Assembly (NCBI RefSeq): GCF_023229695.1
Contig: NZ_JALNYS010000008.1
Location: forward strand, 76,890 to 140,889
Length of the DNA stretch: 64,000 nucleotides
Reading direction: 5' to 3'
Source: Sulfuricurvum sp.
GTDB lineage: Bacteria > Campylobacterota > Campylobacteria > Campylobacterales > Sulfurimonadaceae
Made by a program: the position numbers and the translations under genes. The notes beneath the pieces were generated by a model. The model was given only the letters and a program-made list of their open reading frames with translations, ran no database searches and was not told the origin of the DNA. This document shows positions 50,253-62,200 of the stretch, piece by piece. Each line of letters starts with the position of its first letter. Within the stretch, counting starts at the first letter, position 1.

Positions 50253-52260
50253 CGAGGGGAACGATAGACTCGAATTGAGAATCCTGACAACCGGTGCAAT
50301 CGAATCGGATGGGAATATCAGCGGCAGTGTTACGCTAACGCATCCTTATGACAGTGATCTTACTATCATACTGCATACTGAGGATGGAAGCGCAACATCG
50401 GCAGAGGATTATTATGCCGATTCGGCTATCACGGTACGCATTGCGAAAGGGGAACGGCAGGGAAACTTCACGGTTAAACTCAAAAATGATGAGAAGAGTG
50501 AACCGACGGAAGCCTTTACCGTAAAAATAGACAGCGTTAGTACATCGGGTGAACCGGTTGCCTATACTCTTCTTCAGGATATACAACCGTTTGTGATCAA
50601 AGATGATGATAATACAATAAAAATACGATTTAGCGATGCCCCTCAGACGGAAGAAAAAGGGGAGAAACTGATTTTTGGCGTGACCCTTGAATCAACAATA
50701 CCGCTGGATGAAGCGTTAAGTATTCAAACAAATCTGGGGGCAGTAACGTTTGAAGCAGGGGAAACCTTCAAAACCATCGACCACACTTGGCAAGACGACC
50801 TCAAAGATGAACCGGATGAAATCATAGAACTCTACCCTGCCGGAAGCTACTCACCTGAACATTTGAAGGTATCTTTTGAAAACACCGCCACCGGAACCAT
50901 CCTCGATGATGATGAGCCGATCGAAGTGACCTTTTCCGATGCACAGGCGGGTGAGGGGGACGGTGAGATCGTTTTTACCGTTACGCTCTCTAAAGCACTG
51001 AGCAAAGATGATCTCACCATCGACTACGAAACCTTCGACGAAAGCGCTACATCCGGAGAAGATTACAGCGGTCAACGAGGGTCGATTACTATCCCCAAGG
51101 GGCAAACCACTGCTCAAATCACCCTTCAACTCCTCGAAGATACTATGCCGGAATATTTGGAATCGTTTATCCTGAGTCCATCGGGACGTGATTACAGTGC
51201 AATCGCTGAAACCATCCTCTTTAAAAATCAGGGGATGGGAACCATCACCGATAACGATGAACTAGGGATATCGGTATTCGGCTCTATCGTCAAAGAATCC
51301 GATGGGATAGCTAAGGGGGCGATCACTCTGACACAAACCTTCGATCATGATATCATCGTCCGACTCTATACCCAAGACGGCAGCGCAACGGAGGGGGAAA
51401 AGTTCGATTACCTCTCCCCCGGACATGATGATCCGGAAGGTCTCTTTGAGGTGATAGTCGCGGCCAACACCGATTATGCATCCTTTGATATCAAAATCAA
51501 TCCAGACGGGTTCATCGAACAAAGCGAAGATTTTAACGTCCTTGTCAAAGAGGTCGTCACCTACGATACCAAAACACCAATCGACTTTTTAATGATCGAT
51601 ACGCAATCTACCTTTATCGAAGGGGACGATAAAATAAAGATCATCGTCGACGATGCACATGCCGTAGAGAACGAGGAGCTTATTACCTTTACCGTTCGAC
51701 TCGAAAACGAGTTGCAAGACGATATCACGATCAACCTTGCCATGCTCGACGGAAGTGCAAAATTAGGATTGGATTATTACCGTAATCCTGAACTTTCCGT
51801 ATTCATTCCCAAACATACCAAATCTCTCACCTATTCCGTCCCGCTGAAAAACGATGAATCGGCAGAGCCGACTCTCCGAGAGCACTTTACCCTCGTACCC
51901 GTATCGTATCGGGACAAAGCGGATAAAGATATCCTCCTAACCAATTCCGTATCGGGAAAAGGGACCATTACCGATGATGACGGGACACTCACAATCACTA
52001 TCTCCGATAACTGGGCATGGGAACGCGAAAAAGAAATGAGCTTTAAGGTTTCGATAGACTCCGATTATCCGTTGGAGAAACCGTTGAGTGTTTGGCTTAA
52101 TGTAGGTAATTCTCCTCAAATGGTTGTTTTTAACAATAATATCACACAGTTGTCAAATAATAATATATTTAAACTAAATACGTTTACTTTTACTTCAAAA
52201 AGTGATACTATCAATAATTGTTTTTATCTATTGAATTTAAATCAAAGGAAATCAGCATGA
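50239..52260 (+). CDS. Calx-beta-domain protein, 5'-truncated by the RAYT/REP element
   Basis: The frame holds roughly six Calx-beta domains (pattern EGDGEIVFTVTLSKAL, SATSGEDYSGQRGS, IPKGQTTAQITLQLLEDTMPE), Ca2+-binding beta-sandwiches common in large secreted adhesins. The first ten codons come from the REP palindrome. The GTG start at 50239 is therefore an artefact, and the true 5' end was lost where the element sits (about 50262). The last 40 codons come from the 118-base repeat. It is likely a non-functional remnant of a longer RTX/adhesin gene. Its TGA overlaps the next start (ATGA). Confidence 0.75.
   Translation: MDVGNEGNDRLELRILTTGAIESDGNISGSVTLTHPYDSDLTIILHTEDGSATSAEDYYADSAITVRIAKGERQGNFTVKLKNDEKSEPTEAFTVKIDSVSTSGEPVAYTLLQDIQPFVIKDDDNTIKIRFSDAPQTEEKGEKLIFGVTLESTIPLDEALSIQTNLGAVTFEAGETFKTIDHTWQDDLKDEPDEIIELYPAGSYSPEHLKVSFENTATGTILDDDEPIEVTFSDAQAGEGDGEIVFTVTLSKALSKDDLTIDYETFDESATSGEDYSGQRGSITIPKGQTTAQITLQLLEDTMPEYLESFILSPSGRDYSAIAETILFKNQGMGTITDNDELGISVFGSIVKESDGIAKGAITLTQTFDHDIIVRLYTQDGSATEGEKFDYLSPGHDDPEGLFEVIVAANTDYASFDIKINPDGFIEQSEDFNVLVKEVVTYDTKTPIDFLMIDTQSTFIEGDDKIKIIVDDAHAVENEELITFTVRLENELQDDITINLAMLDGSAKLGLDYYRNPELSVFIPKHTKSLTYSVPLKNDESAEPTLREHFTLVPVSYRDKADKDILLTNSVSGKGTITDDDGTLTITISDNWAWEREKEMSFKVSIDSDYPLEKPLSVWLNVGNSPQMVVFNNNITQLSNNNIFKLNTFTFTSKSDTINNCFYLLNLNQRKSA
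52139..52256 (+). repeat. 118-base direct repeat, copy B
   Basis: This is the second copy of the repeat at 47759-47876. It ends at the start codon of the ankyrin gene and supplies its AAAGGA site. It forms the 3' end of the Calx-beta frame. Confidence 0.8.
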
Positions 52261-53243
52261 AAAAGTGGCTCATAGGAATAGTTTTTCTCTTAGGTGTCGT
52301 TATCGCGGCAAAACAGTTAAGTCAACACGACTACTCATCCGCTAAGCAATTAGCCGATACGGGAAATTATCAGGCATTTTATTCTGGAATCAAAGAAGAT
52401 GTTGCTAAAGGGGATGAAGAAGCAACTAATCTTTTGATGGATTATTTTCTTAAAGCGGTTCAAGATGGAGATATTGCTGAGGCTAAATATTATTTAGATC
52501 AGGATCGAAGTCTTATTAATAAGACTGATAAAGATGGCGTAAGAGCAATGGATGCGGCATTGGTTGGAAATGTGATTCAAGTTGAAATGATGAAATTTCT
52601 TTTAGCATATCAGCCTGAATTGAACTATAAAATTCCATATTTCAAGAATATGAGTTTGCTCCAAATGATCGCTACAAATAATAACCTGTCCAGTGGGGAT
52701 GTATTAGCTAAGTATTTAATTGACCATGGAGCAAATGTTAATTTTTATAACGTAGAAGGGGATTCAAGCAATTCCCCACTTTTATTGAGTTATTCGTCAG
52801 ATAATTTTGAAGTTTTTAAAGTACTGATCCAGTATGGTGCCAATATAAAGGATGATAAATTCGCTGATGACAAGCATCATCTATTAGGTTTAATTGCTGG
52901 GAGTTATGTATTAGAACTGAAGAAAAATATTCAAAATTTAAAAGCAATATATTCTACTCCTTTGTCACCCGAAGTTGTATCTATTGTACAAAGTCAAGCT
53001 TATAGAGCAATAGATTCAAGAAATATGACATATTTGACGCTTATATTTCAGACAAAAAAAATCAGCGATATGGATCCACGTGGGTTATCAAAGCTTGCTC
53101 AATACTATGCGGCAACGAATGAAATAGATGGAATGAAACTTTTAATAGATCATGGATTATGTCAATATAAAGAAATTTGTGTTGATGCAATTCAAAAAGC
53201 AACATTCAATAATAACCGTGCAATTTTATCCATAATCAAATAA
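52257..53243 (+). CDS. Membrane-anchored or periplasmic ankyrin-repeat protein
   Basis: This 328-residue protein has an N-terminal signal anchor (MKKWLIGIVFLLGVVIAAKQ). Ankyrin repeats follow (GVRAMDAALVGNVIQVEMMK, then LLQMIATNNNL, AKYLIDHGANVNFYN and FKVLIQYGANIKDD). The start at 52257 has AAAGGA upstream. It lies 13 bases before the giant RTX gene, so the two are co-transcribed; an accessory or protective role for the secreted protein is possible but unproven. The gene is A/T-rich compared with the flanking housekeeping region. Confidence 0.82.
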   Translation: MKKWLIGIVFLLGVVIAAKQLSQHDYSSAKQLADTGNYQAFYSGIKEDVAKGDEEATNLLMDYFLKAVQDGDIAEAKYYLDQDRSLINKTDKDGVRAMDAALVGNVIQVEMMKFLLAYQPELNYKIPYFKNMSLLQMIATNNNLSSGDVLAKYLIDHGANVNFYNVEGDSSNSPLLLSYSSDNFEVFKVLIQYGANIKDDKFADDKHHLLGLIAGSYVLELKKNIQNLKAIYSTPLSPEVVSIVQSQAYRAIDSRNMTYLTLIFQTKKISDMDPRGLSKLAQYYAATNEIDGMKLLIDHGLCQYKEICVDAIQKATFNNNRAILSIIK

Positions 53244-53256
53244 ATAGGAGTTTTAG

Positions 53257-56200
53257 ATGTCTATTAAAATAAATCCTCAGTGGTCTCAAGAAGAAAAAGA
53301 TGCAGCTGAAAGAATCAACAAATATAATGATACTTATGAAGTTTTGTCAGTAGAAAATGAACATGCCCTTATTGATGCATTGGTAGATTGGTTTAGTTTT
53401 TTGCCCCAATTATGGGGACCAAATGGTGATGCAGCAAAAGAAGCACTTCACTCTACTCTAAATAATGTACTTAATCACAAAAATGCACTCGAAGAAGCCA
53501 TGAAACAATTAGAGCCTGAAAATGGCGGTGGAACTGGTGGGCATCCCGTCCCCTATGACCCAGAGACTCCCCAACCTCACGATCCCCTCGTCCTCGACCT
53601 AAACCAAGATGGAAAAATCTCTACCATCGCACTCTCAGATTCCCAAGTCTACTTCGACATCACGGGTGATGGTGTTAAAGAGAGAGTAGGGTGGATAGCA
53701 CCCGAAGACGCCCTTCTCGTCTATGATAAAAATATGAACGGCAAGATAGACGGAGTGAGTGAAGTCTTCGGTAAAGACGGTCTGAGCGGTTTCGCAGAAC
53801 TACGCGCCGTTGCCGATACCAACTATGATAACATCATCGATCGCCGTGACGCACTCTTCAGCCAGCTCAAAGTGTGGCAAGACCTGAACCAAGACGGGAT
53901 CAGCCAAGCGAATGAACTAAAAACTCTCTCCCAATCAGGGGTAAAAAACATCGAACTCAACGTCATCGGCACCAACATCAATCTTAATGGAAATATTCTT
54001 TCCGAAGCGGGACGCTACGGTGACAGTGCAGGAGATCGTGAACTCGCTGCCGATATACAGCTCCTCACTATCGAACGTGCAGTCATTTCCAATACCCCAG
54101 ATACCTATGAGATCGATCCGATCACCGAAACACTTCCTGGGATGAGAGGATACAGCTATGTAGACAATAGCTTCAAATCCTATAACCTCGATCCGAAGCT
54201 AAAAGAGTTAGCGCTCACTTTTATGAACGACAAAGAGACTGCCAGTGCTAACTTCGGAGAATTTATCCTCCGATGGTCTGGGTTTTACGATATGGCAAAA
54301 AGCAAAGGGATTAGCGAAGAGCAGTTCTCCCCTTATCTCTCAGATCACTCCCCGATCAAACTGTGGATACTGGAACGGTTCGTAGGATCGAAAAAAGAGG
54401 CATGGAGAACCGAAGCCCATATCCGTGAAAACACCAACGGAGGCTACCATACCCAAAGCTTCGGAAACGAAGCATACATCACCGAACATTTCAATCTCCT
54501 CATGGAACGCTACGAAGCAATGTTCGCCATCCAAGCCTATTACACCGATGTGTTCAGCGATACTCACTACGATATAAATATAGATGAATTCGTGATCAAT
54601 GATAACACTGCATTTGCCACTAAATTCACAGAGTATCTCAATAACACCACAATCCCTCAAACCGATAAACTCTACCTAGCCTCGATGATGAACAATCTGG
54701 AGGGAACATTCATGCATTTCGATGCGGCGGCAATAATTGACTCGATCAGCGATACAACCCTTAAAAGTACCGTATCCGATATCATGGAGGAGAAGATACA
54801 CTTTCAGTTTGCCAAAGAGAGCGGGATTTACAGCTATGCCAATACTCTCGTATACGGTGATGATTCAGCGGAGATGCTCACGATCAATTCTAGCGGTGCG
54901 GTGACGATGATCGCTGGCGGTGGAGACGATCTCATACGGGACAATGCGGGGGAAAATACTACCTATATCTACCGTAAAGGTGACGGAAGCGACACGATCT
55001 ACGATACGGGTGGAGTCGATACTCTAAAATTGGAAGACATTACGCTAGATGATGTGAATATCGAGGTGAAATATACCGATCTCATTATCACTTTCAAATC
55101 CAATCTCACTGATCAAATCCGAATCGTGGATTGGAAAAAACTCTCCAACCGAATCGAGACGATCCGATTCATAGGAGAGAACCAAGTCGATCTTAACGAA
55201 CTGTTGTTTCCAAAAACCGAAGGAGACGATTACATCGAACGGACCAACGGCAACGATACCATCGATGCACTGGGAGGAAACGATACTGTTTACGCATTTG
55301 CCGGAAACGATACCATCATCGCAGGGGAAGGAAATGATACCGTCTATGCCGGAGATGGAAATGATATGATCAAAGGAGACGGTGGAGCCGACAAGCTCTA
55401 CGGGGAAGCGGGCAATGACACTCTCATTGGCGGAAGCGGAGACGATCTGCTCGATGGCGGTGCGGGTAACGATACGTATATTTATAACCTCGGAGACGGA
55501 CATGATATGATTATCGATGCGTCGGGGAGTGACACCCTCCGATTCGGTGAGGGGATCAGTGCAGATATGCTCACAGTGCACACACTAGCCAATGGCGATA
55601 GAATCATCGGTATCCAGGAGGAACAAAAAACATTTGAAAACTTAAGTGATACGATCAAGATACGAGGATGGAACAATGCGACCAACCATATCGAGACGGT
55701 TCTTTTGAACGATGGTACAGCCGTCAATCTCGATGCTCTTCAGACCGCTACCGAGGGTGATGATACGCTGACTTTCGGAGATGGAGGCATAATATTGGAT
55801 GCTCTAGCCGGAAACGACGTCATTACTGCCGAAAATGGAACCAATCAAATCATCGCAGGTGAGGGCAATGATACTATCACTACGGGAGGCGGAGCAGATA
55901 CGATTATAGGTGGAACGGGTAATGACACGATAAATTCTGGAGTCGGTAATGACACGTTAAACGGTAATGAAGGGGATGATACCCTCATAGCAGGTGAGGG
56001 CAATGATACTCTATCTGGTGGAACCGGAGTCGATACCTTGCAAGGAGGGATGGGTGATGATCTCTATCTCTACAATCGAGGAGACGGCAAAGATACCATT
56101 ATCGATGAATACCGTTACGGCTATAACGGCTCCTCTCAATCTAATGCCGGAAATGATACAGTGACATTCGGCACAACTATCGCTATTGAAGATCTGATCG

Positions 56201-59200
56201 CCCGTGTTGTCGGTGATGATCTGATTATCGGTATTAAAGAGGGAACTAAATCGTTTGATAAGCTAAGTGATCTCCTCACAATCAAAAACTGGGTCAACAC
56301 CAACAACCGTATTGAAACAATCACCCTTAATGACAAAAGTATCGTCGATTTAGCAACTATTCAATTCGCGACTGAAGGATCGGATAATCTCATTTATGGT
56401 GACAATGCAACGACACTCGATACATTTGGCGGTGATGATACGGTCGTTACAGGTTCAGCCGCCGATACGCTCCACGCAGGTGTGGGCAATGATACGCTAC
56501 GCAGTGGCGGAGGCGATGACACGCTATATGGTGATGGCGGAAATGATACCCTCATTGCAGGAAGTGGAAATGATACACTTAATGGTGGTGAAGGTAATGA
56601 TACGATCACCGGTGAAAACGGAAATGATACATTAGCAGGTAATACAGGTGAGGATACTCTGCTCGGTGGGCTAGGGGATGATCTCTATCTCTTTAACCTC
56701 GGAGACGGACGTGATACGATCATCGACGAGTATACCTACGGTTCAGGAGGAAACGACACTCTGAGATTCGGTGAGGGAATCACCAAAGCCGATCTCGTTG
56801 CTCGTTCGGTGTCTGGAAGTAATGATCTGCAAATCGCCATCCGTGAAAGCGGCAAAGGGTTCGATGCCCTCAGTGATATCGTGACCCTCAAGAACTGGTT
56901 TGATGCTAACAAGCGTGTTGAGAACCTCACCCTCTTTGACGGTACGGTTGTTTCTCTTAACGAAATGCAAGGGGGAACCGATGGGGACGATTATCTCGTC
57001 TTCGGTGACGGGGATACGGTGATTGATGCCATGGGCGGTAACGATACGGTGATCAGCGCCAATGGTAATGATACGTTGTCTGGCGGAGCAGGAAATGATA
57101 TTCTTATCTCCAATAACGGCAATGACACTCTAGAAGGCGGTGAAGGCAACGACACCCTCAAAGCGGGAGCCGGAAACGATACCCTAATCGGCGGGACAGG
57201 AGCGGATGTTCTGGAAGGGGGCGCAGGAAATGATACCTACCGCTTTGGTCGCGGTGACGGCAAAGATCGAATTATCGATTCTACCGGAAACGATACGATC
57301 AAATTTGCAGACGGGATCACAAAAGATAATCTTATCGCACGCTTCGTTAGCGGAAGCGATGATTTGCAAATCGGTATCAGTGAAGATGGGAAAACCTTTG
57401 ATCAGCTCAGTGATGTTATCACACTCACCGGATGGCGTAATGGTGGACAGCGTGTTGAAAACTTCTTGCTCAATAATGGCACCATAATAACGCTAACCGA
57501 TATCGAACGCTCTACTACGGGAGATGATTATCTCGTATTCGGGGATGAAGGGGTAAGCGTTGATGCACTCGCAGGAAACGATACTCTTATCTCCGGTGAG
57601 GGTGCTGATGCACTGAACGGCGGAACAGGTAATGACACTATACTAAGCGGCAAAGGGAACGATGCCCTAAGCGGGGGTGCCGGCAGCGATATTCTTAAAG
57701 GGGGGAATGGTAATGATACGTACCTCTATAATCGAGGGGATGGAAGCGACACGATCTTCGATGAATTAGGAACCGATACCCTCACGTTCGGAGAGGGGAT
57801 CACTAAAGATGATCTGATCTTTAAACAAAAAGGGTACGATCTCATCGTGATGCTCAAAGAGACGGGTAAAACTGCGGGGCAGCTTACCGATGTTATTACA
57901 CTGACCAACTGGTTCTCCGACAATCCGGTCGAGACGTTTAGCTTTGCGGATGGAAGCACATGGAGCAACTCCGAGATCGCAGCCAAACTGGTCAATATCA
58001 ACATGCAAGATACTCTGTTTAGTAAAATCGGCTCCGTGATGCGCGGCGGTGCGAGTGACGATATCTACGTCTATAATCAAGGTGATTTTACCGTGGTCGT
58101 GGATGATCAATATTTCAAAAACAACATTGCAATTGATGCGGGGCACGATAAGCTAGTATTCGCGTCAGGGATCAATCGAAGCAATGTCATTATCGGTGTA
58201 AACGGTGATAATCTAGTCCTTAAAATCCAAAGCATTAGTACCAATGAGCAGCTTCAAGACATCGTTGTTATCAAAGATTGGAAAAATCCACTCAGAGGGA
58301 TCGAAGAGATCATTTTTAGTGATGGAGAAACACTGATTATTGACAAGACAGCGACCTATCCGGAAATCACACTCAGTACCGCATGGACTAATAATCGCTA
58401 TTACATCTACGGAAATGATAATGATACGGTAACAGGCACCAATTATGATGAAGTGTTTGAAACCAACGGGGGTAATGATACAATCAATGCCGGTAGCGGA
58501 AACGACCGAATTTACGCAGGCGAGGGCAATGACACGATTGAAGGTAATGCCGGAAACGACACGATCGTGATGGGAACAGGTGATGATTACGTCACTGATG
58601 CTTCTGGCGATGATGTTTATCTCTTTAGTCGTGGTGATGGCAAAGATATCGTAAGTGATTTTGCGGGTAATGATCTCGTTTACTTTGGTGAGGGGATCAA
58701 AGCGGATGATTTAATGCTTCGTCAATACGGTAACGATCTTGTAGTCGGTCTAAAAGACGGACTGAAAAGTTTCTATAACCTTTCAGATAAATTGACGCTG
58801 AAAAACTGGTTCACTGCTGCAAACCGAATCGAGACGTTCAAATTTACCGATAACTCCACGATCGATATGGATAGTATTGTCAGTCGTATCGGAACCGATA
58901 ACAATGACACGATCAGCGGTATCGACAGTCGTAACGACACGCTTAACGGTGGAAAAGGCAATGATACGCTCAACGGACTCGATGGTGATGATACATTAAA
59001 CGGCGGAGCGGGTAGCGATACCCTAAACGGTGGAAATGGAAATGATATCTACTTGTTTGGACGTGGCGATGGCAATGACATCGTCACGGATACGGCAGGA
59101 GTCGATCGTATACGATTGGGCGAAGGAATCGGGAAAAACGATATTCGTATCGAGAGAGTTGCAAACGATCTCGTGATTTCGATTCTGGAAATGGGTGGAA

Positions 59201-62200
59201 CGGGTATCGTTACCGATAGCATGATCCTCAAAGATTGGAGTGATGTCAATAAACGGGTCGAGATTATTGAGCTTTATGACGGTATGAAAATTCAGCCGGA
59301 AGATATTTTACCGTTTACTGATGGGATTGAAAGCTATAGTTTCGGCGCGGAGGACAACGTCATTCATGCATTAGGTGGAAATGACACGATTATAGCCGGA
59401 GCAGGTAATGACACGGTTTACGGAGATGCTGGTAATGATACTCTTTACGGTCAATTGGGTGATGATATTCTCGATGGCGGAGCGGGTAACGACAGTTTGC
59501 AGGGGCGTAGCGGAAACGATACCTACCTCTTTGGACGAGGAGACGGTAAAGATACCGTTCGTGAGAATGATTTCGAGAACACTTCGTATGGCAATGATAC
59601 TTTAAAATTCAAAGAAGGGATTACAGCGAATGATATCCTAATTAAGCAAGTTGGACATCATCTCGTCATCGGGCTCAAAGAAGAGGGGAAAACCTTTGCG
59701 CAGCTAAGTGATGTGATTACCCTTGAGAATTGGTCAGGAAATGACCTTAATTATCACGAAAAAGGATACAACTATAATGCTGTTTATGGAATTGAGAACT
59801 TTACTTTCAGTGACGGAACAATATGGGCGACTGCTGACATCGTAGCCCACATTAGTACCGATGAGAATGATGTAATCTTAGGGCTCGATGGAAATGATAC
59901 CCTCCATGGAGGTAAAGGAGATGATACCCTTTACGGTCGTCTAGGCGATGACACCTATCTCTTTAATCGTGGAGACGGTAAAGATACTGTTTATGACAGC
60001 ATGGGGAACTACTATAATAGTTATGCGGCTGGCAATGATACCTTGAAGCTCGGCTCAAATATCGATAAAAACAGCGTCGTATTCCTCATGAGCGGCGGAA
60101 ATCTAATCGTCGATACCGGTAACGGTGATACCATCACTATCCAATCACAAACATCTGTAAATAACCGAATCGAAACCATCGTTTCTGATAATGCAGCTTA
60201 TATGACCTATATCGATATCGAACGGGTCATTCAGGATGCGCAAATCTATGCGGATGAAAACGGCATTACGTTAACAGCCGATAATATCCGTACTAATACG
60301 CAGTTGATGAGCATCATGTCCAGCCTCTGGCGTGATACCCTTCCAGAGATGGGTTACGGTGCACCGATCGTACTGGATCTGAATGGCAACGGAAAAACCT
60401 CCGTCTCCCTCACCGATTCCCATACGTATTTCGACTACGCAACGGACGGTCTCAAAGAACACACGGCATGGATTGAAAAAGGAGATGCACTTCTAGCCCG
60501 TGACATTAACAACGACGGACTCATCAATGACGGAAGTGAACTCTTCGGAGACAAGACCAAACTCGCTGACGGTTCATTGGCAGCTGATGGTTATGCCGCA
60601 TTAGCACAGCACGATACCAACGGTGATAGTGTGATCGATAAAAACGATACCGATTTCCGCAGTTTAAAAATCTGGAAAGATGCTAATACCAACGGTAAAA
60701 CCGATGCAAATGAATTGATTGATCTCACAGTGGCAGGAATCACGTCGCTCTCACTTAACCGTACTGATGGCAGTGTCTATGCGCAAACCACCGAGAACGG
60801 TAACATCGTCACCAACGAGACCAATTACACCAGTATCGGTGCTACGGGTACGATGCGCGATGTATGGTTTAAAATTGATGCAACCGATACGATTACCGAT
60901 AACGATACTGTTCATGGAACAACAGATTCCGAAACTCTCAGTGGGGATGTTGGAAATGATACCTATGTGATCGCCTATGGAGGCGGTGCAGATATTATCG
61001 ATGATAACGGTAACGGTGCCGATACGATCAAATTCCTAAGTGGCATCACGGCTGATCGCCTGATCGTCCAATGGGTACGCGGTACCGATGATCTACGTAT
61101 CGGTATACGTGAAAACGCTGAAGATGATACCCCAATTACTGAACTTGCCAATACTATTACGATCAAAAACTGGTTTAATGAAACAGGGTCTATCGAGCAG
61201 TTTGGTTTTAGTGACGGAACAACGCTTAACCGCCAAAAAATATACGATCTGTTGTTGAATGCCGAAGGGGATTTAACATTACGTGTCCTTGACAAAGACA
61301 GCAGCCTTAGCGGTAATGCCGGTAATGATGTGCTATATGGTGTAGCAGGCAACGAACTATTGATCTCAAAAGAGGGGGATGATTATCTACGTGGTTTAGC
61401 GGGCGATGATTATCTTAATGCAGGAGCAGAGGATGATACACTCGAAGGTGGCATCGGAGCCGATACCTTAGAAGGAGGAATCGGTGATGATTATTACCTC
61501 TTTGATAAAGGGGACGAAAAAGACCTTATCATCGATGCTAATGGCAATGACACTTTGTATTTCGGTGCAGGTATTAAAAGCCGTGATGTGCTTATCAACG
61601 AAGTGGGTGAGGATTTAGTCCTAACCTTCGGGTATGATGAAGGAAAAGGTATCGATGATATCGACCAGATCACAATCAAAAACTGGAATGTAACTGATTT
61701 TAAAATCGAATCATTGAGTTTTAGCGATGGTAAATCTTACACTGTAGCTGCATTGATCGAAAAAAATACTAACCATGCACCGGAGATGTTCTTCGAAGAG
61801 GGCGAACATAATCTCGGTAAAGAGCGCAGTGCGAAGGGGATATTGCTTGCTAATGATATTGATGAAGATAGTTTAACCTATAGCGTTGTTGATGTACCGA
61901 GCATGGGGACAATCAATATTAATCAATATGGCATTTGGAGTTACGAAAGTACGTCACGCGAAGCGGGAACCGATACGATTACGATTGCGATTCAAGACAG
62001 TCGCGGCGGAGAGGTGAGAACAACTTTGAGTTTTACAATGGAAGCGCTCAACCTTACCCCCCAAGCCCCAACCGAAGTCACCAACACCCTCCACGACATC
62101 CGAACCCTCAGCGGCAATGTCGGTGCGACGGATGGTGAGGGTGACGTATTGACCTACACCGTCAGTACCGCCTCAGCACACGGAACCCTCAGCATCAATG

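Noticed and set aside
54338..54660. Minus-strand frames inside the RTX gene
   Set aside because: They follow from the repetitive composition of the RTX reading frame and have no start signals.
55250..59000. Regular short repeats that could be mistaken for a CRISPR array
   Set aside because: They are coding nonapeptide repeats (GGxGxDxxx) in one open frame, without conserved repeat units and unique spacers.
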